The position numbers and the translations under genes are program-made. The notes under the pieces are model-generated. The model was given only the letters and a program-made list of their open reading frames with translations, did not search any database and was not told where the DNA came from. A DNA stretch of 46,100 bases from an uncultured Eubacteriales bacterium (GTDB lineage: Bacteria > Bacillota > Clostridia > Peptostreptococcales > Anaerovoracaceae): positions 1 through 46,100 of the forward strand of contig OMZI01000022.1 in NCBI GenBank assembly GCA_900315485.1, in the 5' to 3' direction. This document shows positions 7,467 through 15,068 of this stretch, piece after piece. Each line of letters starts with the position of its first letter. Positions within the stretch are counted from its first letter, which is position 1.

Positions 7467-8198
7467 ATGCTCAATCCTTTCACATCAGTACCCAAGCTTC
7501 TGAGCTTTTACTTCGCAGCTGACAGTTACAAGAAATTCATTCCTGAACTGAAGCGTCTGCGCGAGGCAGGCGACATCGAGGGCGAGAAGGAGGTCATCCG
7601 CAAGGGCCAGAAGGCTGTCATCGAGAGAATGGCACCTAAGCTCGGTGTCACGTTCGAGGTCACCGGCGAAGAAAACATCCCGGATAACGACATGACTTAC
7701 ATGGTCTATGCCAATCATCAGAGTTTTGCCGATGTCCTGGCCATGATATGGCTGTTCAAGGACCGTCGTCAGATGGGTTATATCGCCAAGGAAGAATGGC
7801 GCAAGTACAAGGTGCTGTATAATGCGATCGAGTATACACGCTCGGTATTCCTCAAGCGCGGAGATGCACGTGAGGCCGTGAAGTCTCTTAAGGAAGTCAC
7901 GGACCTTCTGAAGCAGGGTTTTGCTCTTGTCATCTTCCCAGAGGGTACGCGTTCACAATGCCATGAGATGGGCGAGTTCAAAGCCGGTGCATTCAAGTTC
8001 GCTGAAAAAGGGAAGGTTCCTATTCTCCCTATCACTCTTGACGGCGGCTACAAGCTCTATGAAGAGAAAGGCACTTACCAGCCTGCACATGTCAAGATCA
8101 CGGTCCACCCTCTTGTACACATAGAAAAGATGGATAAGCATGAGCAGAAGGAAGCTGCTGCTCAGATAGAAGAGACCATCCGCTTGGCACTTGACTAA
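7467..8198 (+). CDS. plsC: 1-acyl-sn-glycerol-3-phosphate acyltransferase
   Basis: A 243-residue membrane-associated acyltransferase that makes phosphatidic acid from lysophosphatidic acid. The catalytic HX4D motif is NHQSFAD (His84, Asp89), and the phosphate-binding motif is FPEGTRS (157-163). VPILPITLDG matches the fourth conserved block. The sequence before residue 60 is unusually charged (ELKRLREAGDIEGEKEVIRKG) rather than a long membrane span. GGGGG at about 7456-7460 serves the ATG. It is monocistronic. Confidence 0.92.
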   Translation: MLNPFTSVPKLLSFYFAADSYKKFIPELKRLREAGDIEGEKEVIRKGQKAVIERMAPKLGVTFEVTGEENIPDNDMTYMVYANHQSFADVLAMIWLFKDRRQMGYIAKEEWRKYKVLYNAIEYTRSVFLKRGDAREAVKSLKEVTDLLKQGFALVIFPEGTRSQCHEMGEFKAGAFKFAEKGKVPILPITLDGGYKLYEEKGTYQPAHVKITVHPLVHIEKMDKHEQKEAAAQIEETIRLALD

Positions 8199-8439
8199 GT
8201 CATACAAATAGCCCCTCTTCATAAAAGGGACACAACATATAGTTTTACATAAAAACCCACTCAGCCTGCCTTCCCGGCAGGCTATTTAATATTCTTTAAG
8301 CATCGCCCTTTCTTAAAGGATCTTCAGATATATGCGATTTTCCGGGTGTTAGAATGATGTCACCATAGGGAAGATTATAATCCGGAGCACTGGTTTATGC
8401 GCTCCGGACCGCAGATAACCATAGAAGGAAGCTGTTATT
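8199..8439. other. plsC to CHAP-hydrolase intergenic region
   Basis: Contains a plsC terminator-like hairpin AGCCTGCC/GGCAGGCT (about 8263-8284), a candidate extended -10 TGTTAGAAT (about 8347-8355), and a hairpin TCCGGAGC/GCTCCGGA (about 8381-8407) in the leader. Much of it is homologous to 9685-9951 upstream of the second CHAP gene, so the flank was duplicated with the gene. Confidence 0.6.
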
Positions 8440-9684
8440 ATGAAGATCAATAAACACGCAATCGCAAGAATACTGCTGTGCCTGATGCTGACTTTCGCAA
8501 TGGTCGCACCGATGGCTATGCCATCAGAGGTATATGCTGCTAACAGTACTACGACTTCGTCTTCTGAAGTGAAGTCCAGGACTCAACGCATTTCCGGCAT
8601 AACGATCGTTTTTAAAAATAATGTCTTGACCAATGAGCGGCTCAAATATGCTCCAGGTAACCTTACCGTTACCGGCAAGTACAGAAGCGTAAAGCTCAAG
8701 TGGTCCCCTGTTTCAGACAGGAAGAAAATCACCGGTTACTGTATTCTTCGTAAAGATGGCAGCAAATGGAGACATATAGCAACAGTCGGCGCAAATACAA
8801 CTGCATACACAGATAAACAGGCAAAAAAGAAAAATAAACTCTACTTCTATTCTGTTGTTGCGTACAAAAGGTACAGCGGATCAGTAAAAGTATCGAATGC
8901 CGCAGCTTGGGCAGGTGCATATACGACCCGCAGCAAGAAGAAAAATGTTACATCTGTAAAAGTCACAAACCTTGCAAATGTGGTTTCCATCATGAGTGGT
9001 TCCTGTGCACAGACTTATATTAGTTTCCCGAGTAAAGCGGGATCCAAGAGCATCAGATGGTCCAGCAGCAACAATCGCGTTGCTACTGTGGATTCTAACG
9101 GGCTGGTTCGCGGCGTTGCTCCGGGAACCGCTACTATCTATGCGAAGACGCACACGGGTAATGTATCATCGTTCACAACACGTATAACCAAACCGGGCTC
9201 TGCGCAGGCTATGATTGACACCTTCAACGCATGGATGGGATACAGCAGGATCAACGGCAATCAGAAGGGCATCATAGACATTTACAATTCGATCACACCT
9301 TGGCCTAAGGGGTACAAAATGAGGTATTCTGATGCATGGTGTGATGCTACTATCACTGCCGCTGCCATCAAGACCGGCAACGTCGAGAGGATCGGAAGAG
9401 AGTGCAGCGTTCCGAGACACATCAAGATTTTCCAGGCTCTCGGAATCTGGCAGGAAGACGGAACTATAACTCCAAGGCCTGGCGACATCATCGTCTACAG
9501 CTGGAGCAAGTTCAAGCAGCCAAATAACGCCAGTGCATCGCACATAGGTATCGTAGCCAAAGTTCAGAATGGCAAGATCACTGCCATCGAAGGCAACAGA
9601 GGTATCGGTATCGTCGCCACCCGTGAAATCCCGGTTGGCTGGGGATGCATCAGAGGATACGCACAGCCTAAATATGTGAACTAG
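8440..9684 (+). CDS. Secreted CHAP-type hydrolase with Fn3 and Ig-like domains (copy 1)
   Basis: A 414-residue exported protein. A signal peptide runs to about residue 34 (VYAANS). A fibronectin-III-like domain follows (about 70-160; VKLKWSPVSDRKKITGY). Then a bacterial Ig-like BIG_2 domain (about 175-250; SIRWSSSNNRVATVDSNG). The C-terminal papain-like amidase domain (255-414) has the CHAP triad: Cys301 in SDAWCDAT, His368 in SASHIGIV and Glu384/Asn386 in IEGNRG. Such proteins cut peptidoglycan peptides or crosslinks. The last 160 residues are nearly identical to those of the next gene, while the front half has diverged. Confidence 0.85.
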   Translation: MKINKHAIARILLCLMLTFAMVAPMAMPSEVYAANSTTTSSSEVKSRTQRISGITIVFKNNVLTNERLKYAPGNLTVTGKYRSVKLKWSPVSDRKKITGYCILRKDGSKWRHIATVGANTTAYTDKQAKKKNKLYFYSVVAYKRYSGSVKVSNAAAWAGAYTTRSKKKNVTSVKVTNLANVVSIMSGSCAQTYISFPSKAGSKSIRWSSSNNRVATVDSNGLVRGVAPGTATIYAKTHTGNVSSFTTRITKPGSAQAMIDTFNAWMGYSRINGNQKGIIDIYNSITPWPKGYKMRYSDAWCDATITAAAIKTGNVERIGRECSVPRHIKIFQALGIWQEDGTITPRPGDIIVYSWSKFKQPNNASASHIGIVAKVQNGKITAIEGNRGIGIVATREIPVGWGCIRGYAQPKYVN

Positions 9685-9951
9685 GCATCAATATCTGCTG
9701 CGTAGTATGCATATGCTCCGCACAACACAATATATAGTTTTGCGCAAAGAAACACTCAGCCTGCCCCTGCGGCAGGCTGTTTAATATTCTTTAAGCTTAG
9801 GCCTTCCTTAATGGATGTTCAGAACTATCGGAATTTACCGATGCTATGATGAGCTTACGTAAAGGCAACTTTACCGTAAACGAAACTTTACCTGCACAGC
9901 CTGTCCGGGCAGACGGGGGTGCTGCAGGAATCACAGAGAAGGACCTGAGTC
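9685..9951. other. Intergenic region between the CHAP paralogues
   Basis: Contains a terminator hairpin AGCCTGCC/GGCAGGCT (about 9757-9779) followed by GTTTAATATTCTTTAAGC, the same as after plsC. It also has a candidate extended -10 TGCTATGAT (about 9842-9850) at the position matching copy 1. Confidence 0.6.
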
Positions 9952-11283
9952 ATGAATAACAGAACACTTTCAGAATCTAACAGTACAATCATACGCACCG
10001 CTGTCAGAATGATGCTGACCCTGATGCTGACCATCGCAATGGTCGCACCGATGGCATCACCGGCGGATGCTTTTGCCAAGAACAGCAACTCATCTGCGAC
10101 TGCCACTGCCTCATCCAGCTCGGCTAAAAGCAGTACGGCAACAGCTGCTGCAACACCGAAGTACACTACTTCCCAGTCGCAGACTGTCGGCGGATACAAC
10201 CTGTATATTGACAGAAGAGTCATAAAAGAAAAGCGCTACTCTGTCAGGCCAACCGGTTTTAAAGCAGAAGGTAAGTGGAGCAGCATTGAGCTGACATGGA
10301 CAGCTCCTTCGACACAGGTCAGAGGCTATTATATTCTGAAAAAGGATCTTACCGGTGATACATGGCGCAGGATAGCGACTGTCATGGGAGACAGCCAGAC
10401 GAAATATACAGATACTACTGCTGATCAGAAGGATACTTTCTATCAGTACACCATCGTTTCATATAAGAAAGTCGGCAATAAGATCATGATCTCCAAGCCA
10501 CTTGACTGGGTCGGCGCTGTAACTTCGAGAAGCTCCAAGAAGAATCTCGAGTCAGTCGAAGTTACCAATCCGGCTAACGCATCCATCGTCATGGTCGGCT
10601 CATGCGCAAAGCCTGAACTCAAGATCGACGAGAAGGCTTACTCGCCTGAGATCAGATGGTCCAGCAGCAATACTAAAGTTGCTACAGTTGATGAGACCGG
10701 TCTTGTCACTGGAGTTTCCGCTGGTACAGCCGACATTCGCATGAAGACTCATACCGGTGCTGTTACTACCTTCCCTGTCAAGGTTTCCAGGCCGGGAACT
10801 GCTCAGGCGATGATCGACACCTTCAACGCATGGATGGGATACAGCAGGATCAACGGCAAGCAGCACGGGATCATCGACATATACAATTCCGTTTTACCTT
10901 GGCCTGCCGGATACAAGATGAAATACTCTGACGCATGGTGCGACGCTACAGTATCGGCAGCCGCCATCAAGACAGGTTGCGTGAACCTGATCGGAAGAGA
11001 GTGCAGTGTCCCAAGACACATCAAGATCTTCCAGGCGCTCGGCATCTGGCAGGAGGACGGCACTATCACCCCAAGGCCTGGCGACATCATCGTCTACAGC
11101 TGGGGCAGATTCAGACAGCCGAACAACGCCTCTGCGTCTCACATCGGTATCGTTGTCAAAGTCGAAGGCAGACAGATCACCTGCATCGAGGGCAACAGAG
11201 GTATCGGCATCGTAGCTACACGTGAAATCCCTGTTGGCTGGGGATGCATCAGAGGATACGCACAGCCGAAGTATGCGAAATAA
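9952..11283 (+). CDS. Secreted CHAP-type hydrolase with Fn3 and Ig-like domains (copy 2)
   Basis: A 443-residue tandem paralogue of the previous gene with the same layout. The signal peptide ends near residue 43 (ADAFAK). A low-complexity Ser/Ala/Thr linker (about 45-68) absent from copy 1 follows. Then come Fn3-like (about 100-190) and BIG_2-like (about 205-280; EIRWSSSNTKVATVDETG) domains and the CHAP domain (284-443) with Cys330, His397 and Glu413. Conservation is strongest over the catalytic domain, suggesting selection or recent gene conversion there. It likely has its own promoter. Confidence 0.85.
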   Translation: MNNRTLSESNSTIIRTAVRMMLTLMLTIAMVAPMASPADAFAKNSNSSATATASSSSAKSSTATAAATPKYTTSQSQTVGGYNLYIDRRVIKEKRYSVRPTGFKAEGKWSSIELTWTAPSTQVRGYYILKKDLTGDTWRRIATVMGDSQTKYTDTTADQKDTFYQYTIVSYKKVGNKIMISKPLDWVGAVTSRSSKKNLESVEVTNPANASIVMVGSCAKPELKIDEKAYSPEIRWSSSNTKVATVDETGLVTGVSAGTADIRMKTHTGAVTTFPVKVSRPGTAQAMIDTFNAWMGYSRINGKQHGIIDIYNSVLPWPAGYKMKYSDAWCDATVSAAAIKTGCVNLIGRECSVPRHIKIFQALGIWQEDGTITPRPGDIIVYSWGRFRQPNNASASHIGIVVKVEGRQITCIEGNRGIGIVATREIPVGWGCIRGYAQPKYAK

Positions 11284-11381
11284 GCTACTGCAAGGCGCAT
11301 AGCAGATTCCCCATAAAAAAAGCAACAAGTTCATAACACACAATGACCCTCCTCAAAGTCATAAATGTGTAACCATTAAAA

Positions 11382-11430
11382 GAGCGCAGGCCCTGCGATC
11401 GACCCGGATCGGTCAGGAAGCCTGCGCTTT
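11382..11430. terminator. Bidirectional terminator between copy-2 CHAP gene and galM
   Basis: AGCGCAGGC and GCCTGCGCT form a 9-bp stem closing a longer arm with GATCGACCCGGATCGGTC-type pairing. AAAAG precedes it and TTTATCTTC follows, fitting termination of both convergent genes. Confidence 0.7.
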
Positions 11431-11435
11431 ATCTT

Positions 11436-12698
11436 CTACTCTGTTTCTACCACACTGAACGCATATGTCGTTCTTGATGTGAATTCCTCTCCTTCTCTCA
11501 GGATGCCTCCCGGGAAGTTCTCTTTGTTGATGGTATCCGGCCAGAACTGCGTCTCGAAGCACGCTGCATCCCTCTTTCCGTACACTGCATCGTCCTTGCC
11601 CATCTCGTTGTCCAGGCCGTTGGATGTGTACAGCTGGATGCCCGGCAGATCGGTCGCAACGCTCATCTTAATGCCGCTGTCTGCCGCATACATCGAAGCT
11701 ACCTCGCGGTATTCGCCCTGCCCGCTTCCGAGCACGAAGTTGTGGTCATATCCGCCGCCGAATTTCAGCTGCTCGTAATCCGCATCTATCTCCTTACCGA
11801 GGGCCTTCGGTTTTCTGAAGTCCATCGGTGTCCACTTTACTTCGAGCAAAGTCCCTGTCGGGATGCTGCGTCTGTCAGCCTCTGTGAAGTATTCCGCGTC
11901 GATCCACACTTCCTGTGTCAGGACAGTGCCGCTGTCGTGTCCGTTCAGATTGAAGTAGCTGTGGTTGGTCAGGTTGAGCGGTGTCTCCAGTGCAGCCCTG
12001 CTCTCCCCGTCAGCCTCGCTGTTCTCTGACTGTCCGGGCAAAGCCGATTCTTTCTTCTCATTGAACCCAGCCCTGTAATCCAGATGCAGCTCATTGCAGT
12101 CTGTCAGGGTGTATGTCAGCTCGATATGGATGTCACCCGGGAATCCCTGATCCCCGTCCGGGCTGTCGAGCGTGAATGTCACGCTGTCACCTGAAGCATG
12201 GCGCACCTCAGGAGTCTCTCCCCCGAGATCAACCGCATTGGTCATTCCAGCGTCTCTTCCTCTGCGCTCGCGGCTCCAGTCATTCATGCTTTCCGTCGCA
12301 TAGGTGGCTGCGATGTCACCGGTGCTGACTTTGCCGAACGGGATCACGGCCTGCCATAGGCGCTGCACATAGAAATCCTTGCCGCCGTGCAGGCAGTTCG
12401 GTCCGTTGTTGGCTGTCAGGATGTAGTGCCTGCCGTTCAGGTCAAAAGCCGCATTGCTGATGCGGTTGGCGACTCTTCCGACTGTCGCGCCGATTGATGC
12501 TCCGCCGTTCTCGTATCCCGAAACATCTGCGTAACCGAGCACAACATCGCGCCTCTTTCCGTTCCTGTCCGGAACTATTATGCTGACGATCGCTGCACCG
12601 TAATCAGTGAGATGCACTTCCATCCCGTTCCTGTTACGCAGTATATACAGTCCGGCACTCCTGCCGTCACTGAGTTTTCCGAAAGATCTGGTAATCAT
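11436..12698 (-). CDS. galM: Aldose 1-epimerase (mutarotase)
   Basis: A 420-residue galactose-mutarotase-fold protein that interconverts alpha and beta anomers of hexoses. Family features include YGAAIVSIIVPDRNG near the start, GATVGRVANRI, the active-site region LTNHSYFNLNGHD with its His, and the C-terminal ETQFWPD with the catalytic Glu. It is about 70 residues longer than usual because of two charged insertions (around DWSRERRGRDAG and ESALPGQSENSEADG). GAGGG precedes the ATG. It lies 51 bp after the hydrolase gene on the same strand and may share its transcript. Confidence 0.9.
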   Translation of the reverse strand: MITRSFGKLSDGRSAGLYILRNRNGMEVHLTDYGAAIVSIIVPDRNGKRRDVVLGYADVSGYENGGASIGATVGRVANRISNAAFDLNGRHYILTANNGPNCLHGGKDFYVQRLWQAVIPFGKVSTGDIAATYATESMNDWSRERRGRDAGMTNAVDLGGETPEVRHASGDSVTFTLDSPDGDQGFPGDIHIELTYTLTDCNELHLDYRAGFNEKKESALPGQSENSEADGESRAALETPLNLTNHSYFNLNGHDSGTVLTQEVWIDAEYFTEADRRSIPTGTLLEVKWTPMDFRKPKALGKEIDADYEQLKFGGGYDHNFVLGSGQGEYREVASMYAADSGIKMSVATDLPGIQLYTSNGLDNEMGKDDAVYGKRDAACFETQFWPDTINKENFPGGILREGEEFTSRTTYAFSVVETE

Positions 12699-12749
12699 GT
12701 TTTCCCTCGTTCTTTCTGTTATATGTTCCTGCTGTCTGAGTGCCGAAAT

Positions 12750-13274
12750 CTATTCTGTCATCTGGATCTGGCACATCTGCATTGTCTTAAGAGCTGCCTC
12801 GTGGCTTTCCAGTGTCACGCCTGCACAGCATGCTGGGTCGACTGAGATTTTGACCTCCGGCATCGTAGCCTTGAGCAGGAGTGCATTGGATACGACGCAT
12901 ATGTCCGTGCACAGACCGATCAGCTCGAGCTCTATCTCCTCGCGCGCAGCCATCTCCGCGATGTCCGCTGCCATCTTAGTGCTGCCGAAGGTTGGCTTGT
13001 CGTATACCCTTGCCTCGGTGAGGAGCTCAGCAATGTCCGGTCTTACCTCCCAGCCGGCTGTGCCTCTGATGCAGTGCTCGACCGGCAGGTACCTGCCTTC
13101 CTGCGTCTCGAGGTAGTTGACCTCATGAGTATCTCTTGTAGCAATGATGTCATGCGGATCATAGCTTCTGATCTTCGCTTTGACATTCTCCACGATGGCT
13201 TCCGCCTCCTTCGTTCCGAGCGCACCATCAATGAAATCATTTTGCATATCTATTACAATAAGAAGCTTTCTCAT
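12750..13274 (-). CDS. Isochorismatase-fold cysteine hydrolase, nicotinamidase-like
   Basis: A 174-residue amidohydrolase. The N-terminal LLIVIDMQNDFIDG carries the catalytic Asp, and LCTDICVVSNALLLK carries the nucleophilic Cys. ATRDTHEVNYLETQEG and LPVEHCIRGTAGWE form the metal and substrate region. This arrangement fits nicotinamide deamidation (nicotinate for NAD salvage), although related enzymes use other amides. The second of two adjacent ATGs is preferred because AGGAGG lies 6 nt before it. Confidence 0.8.
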   Translation of the reverse strand: MRKLLIVIDMQNDFIDGALGTKEAEAIVENVKAKIRSYDPHDIIATRDTHEVNYLETQEGRYLPVEHCIRGTAGWEVRPDIAELLTEARVYDKPTFGSTKMAADIAEMAAREEIELELIGLCTDICVVSNALLLKATMPEVKISVDPACCAGVTLESHEAALKTMQMCQIQMTE

Positions 13275-13561
13275 CATGTGCCTCCTGTATCTGTGCTGAT
13301 ATCTGTTTGCTGTAATTATATTCCAACTGCAGTTAATTGCAATTTCTTACGTAATTTCCTTTGTTTCAAGCGTCAGATGACGGAAGTCTTAATTCCTTCA
13401 GCGTCAATGACTTCCGTAATTCTTACCCCATTCGGGGCTAAATGCCGGAAGTTCAATCCATGATTTCCTCTATTATTCCGTTATACGGAGCGCAGCTGAA
13501 GCAACATAACGGAAGTGCGTGCCATATACTTGCCTGTCATCCAGTTGCGGACGGTCGCTAT
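13275..13561. other. Intergenic region holding the first alternating ACGGAAG array
   Basis: No gene is seen. It contains five motif copies at 32-33 bp spacing (13377-13516) and a partial duplicate of the nfo 3' end (13531-13559). A small hairpin CCCCATTCGGGG lies near 13427-13438. Confidence 0.7.
13377..13516. repeat. Alternating-orientation ACGGAAG array, locus 1
   Basis: Motif copies have CGG/CCG centres at 13382 (ATGACGGAAGT), 13415 (ACTTCCGTAAT), 13447 (ATGCCGGAAGT), 13479 (ATTCCGTTAT) and 13511 (ATAACGGAAGT). Spacings are 33, 32, 32 and 32 bp, and orientation alternates at every step. An extra degenerate copy sits at 13487. The first pair can form a 9-bp stem (ACGGAAGTC / GACTTCCGT). 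Confidence 0.8.
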
Positions 13562-13595
13562 TTACCTGCCTGTCATCCACTCCCGGATGGTCGCG
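13531..13595. repeat. Direct repeat duplicating the 3' end of nfo
   Basis: TGCCTGTCATCCA at 13531-13543 recurs at 13567-13579, and the next 16 bases match at 11 positions. The right copy encodes the last residues of endonuclease IV (ATIREWMTGR). The left copy, past the stop, would encode ATVRNWMTGK, a broken second tail. Confidence 0.75.
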
Positions 13596-14437
13596 ATCTC
13601 CTGCCTGTAGCCCTCGTCTTCATTCGGTGTCTCGAGGATGAACGGCTTGCCCTGCAGCAGAGGGTGACGGACGACTCTCTTCAGCGCCTCAGCGCCAATC
13701 ATTCCCTGTCCCAGCTTCTCGTGGCGGTCCTTGCGGGCGCCGCAGTCATTCTTGCTGTCGTTGATGTGGATGGCTTTGAGGAACTCGAGTCCGATGATCC
13801 GGTCGAACTCCGCAAGCACCCCGTCAAGGTCATTCACGATATCATAGCCAGCATCCCAGACGTGGCAGGTGTCGAGGCAGACACCGAGATTTGCTGTAAG
13901 CCTTCCGTCTGCGATTTCGACAGTTCTGTCGATGATCGCGCGCAGCTCTTCGAAGGTTCCGCCCATCTCGCTGCCTTTTCCGGTCATCGTTTCAAGCAAA
14001 ACGGTATTCGCAAGTTCCGTGCCGGTCCTTCTTTCGGTCTCTGTGATCGCAGTAACCAGTCCGTCAGCGATCTGCTCGATCCCGGTCTCTGTGCCCTGTC
14101 CTGTGTGGCTGCCAGGATGGAAGTTGTAGAAGTTGCCCGGCAGCTGCTGCAGCTTGACGAGGTCATCCGTGATCATCTCAAGCGAGTTAGTCCTCACTTC
14201 TTCCTTGGCCGAGCAGAGGTTCATCGTATATGCCCCGTGCACGACAAGCGGGCCGAAGTTGTTTTCTTTGATCAGGCTTCTCAGTGCAGCGATATCCTCA
14301 GGCGTGACTTCCTTTGATCTGCCGCCCCTCGGGTTACGCGGGAAGAAGGCAAAAGTATCACCGCCAAGCGATATCTCGTGCCTGCCCATCGCCTCATATC
14401 CGTCAGTAACTGATACGTGGTTTCCTATATATATCAT
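13562..14437 (-). CDS. nfo: Endonuclease IV (AP endonuclease)
   Basis: A 291-residue TIM-barrel, zinc-dependent nuclease that cleaves 5' of abasic sites in base-excision repair. Metal-ligand motifs are in order: NFHPGSH, VLLETMTGKG, LGVCLDTCHVWDAGYD, KAIHINDSKND and FILETPNE. It starts at 14437 in an ATGA overlap with the upstream DUF4298 gene, so they form a coupled pair. A degraded duplicate of its last codons follows its stop. Confidence 0.95.
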   Translation of the reverse strand: MIYIGNHVSVTDGYEAMGRHEISLGGDTFAFFPRNPRGGRSKEVTPEDIAALRSLIKENNFGPLVVHGAYTMNLCSAKEEVRTNSLEMITDDLVKLQQLPGNFYNFHPGSHTGQGTETGIEQIADGLVTAITETERRTGTELANTVLLETMTGKGSEMGGTFEELRAIIDRTVEIADGRLTANLGVCLDTCHVWDAGYDIVNDLDGVLAEFDRIIGLEFLKAIHINDSKNDCGARKDRHEKLGQGMIGAEALKRVVRHPLLQGKPFILETPNEDEGYRQEIATIREWMTGR

Positions 14438-14733
14438 TTTACAGCCACCCTCATACGTTCCATTAGTTCCCTGTGTTCTGTGATGAGGTCGTACACCGCA
14501 TCCTCCGAGAGCACTCCCCTCTTCAGACCGGCAGGCAGCAGACCCTCTTCATCAGCTTCGAAGTCAGCTCTCCACTGCCCATTGCTGTAATAATCAAGCA
14601 GCGCGTTGTACCTGTCCTGCACAGCTTCATACGCATCCATTGCCTCTGCCAGTTTATCCACTGCAGCCTTAGATATATCCAGGGCTGCCTCCATGTCTTT
14701 GATTCTTTTGATTCTTTCCGTGTTGTTATCCAT
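14434..14733 (-). CDS. DUF4298-family protein
   Basis: A 99-residue acidic helical protein. It shows the DUF4298 pattern: RIKRIKDMEAALD at the start, LLDYYSNGQWRADFEADE in the middle and GVLSEDAVYDLITEH near the end. The family has no established function. Its stop overlaps the nfo start (ATGA), so a link with DNA repair is possible but unproven. A promoter lies about 90 bp upstream. Confidence 0.8.
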   Translation of the reverse strand: MDNNTERIKRIKDMEAALDISKAAVDKLAEAMDAYEAVQDRYNALLDYYSNGQWRADFEADEEGLLPAGLKRGVLSEDAVYDLITEHRELMERMRVAVK

Positions 14734-14819
14734 ATATGCTTACTCTTTGTTCTCTCCGGAGGATCGCGAGACCGTTTTCAAAATTTTAAAAAATTTTTTT
14801 CTGCTTAAGTTTCAATTAA

Positions 14820-14847
14820 GTTATATGCATTATCCTATCATTGTCAA
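14820..14847 (-). promoter_or_regulatory. Promoter of DUF4298-nfo
   Basis: On the minus strand, TTGACA (14847-14842) and TATAAC (14825-14820) are 16 bp apart. The -35 sits in a palindrome TTGTCA-N7-TGACAA (14841-14859), a plausible operator. Confidence 0.65.
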
Positions 14848-15012
14848 AGGAAATGACAACAAATTTCTTCATAACTAACCTCTATAAAACTCCATAATGT
14901 TTCCTTCATTCATAACGGCGTTGCCGTAAGGAAGGAAACATTGATCTTCGGAGGCAAGCTCCTTCGATAGAAATACCACCTAACAAACCTTTCAATACCT
15001 AAGACGAAGAGG

Positions 15013-15040
15013 GCCTGCACTGTGAAGTGCAGGTCCTTTT
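15013..15040 (+). terminator. Terminator with T-run on the plus strand
   Basis: GGCCTGCACT-GTGA-AGTGCAGGTCC is followed by TTTTT. No plus-strand gene ends here, so it suggests a plus-strand RNA from 14890 onward. It may also end the parC-like gene (stop at 15069), though the minus-side tail is only CCCTCTTCGTCTT. The hairpin core resembles that at 30129-30155. Confidence 0.6.
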
Positions 15041-15068
15041 TGTCGGTATCATCTGTATTTTATTGCCC

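Larger units (their letters stand above)
14734..15068. other. Intergenic region with promoter, nested hairpins and terminator
   Basis: No gene is visible. In order it holds the leader and promoter of the DUF4298-nfo pair, then a long hairpin AATGTTTCCTTC / GAAGGAAACATT (about 14896-14943) with an inner ACGGC/GCCGT stem. A small hairpin GGAGGCAAGCTCC follows (about 14951-14963), then a plus-oriented terminator (about 15013-15040). Confidence 0.65.

Noticed and set aside
13427-13438. CCCCATTCGGGG as a terminator
   Set aside because: The stem is only four pairs and no T-run follows.
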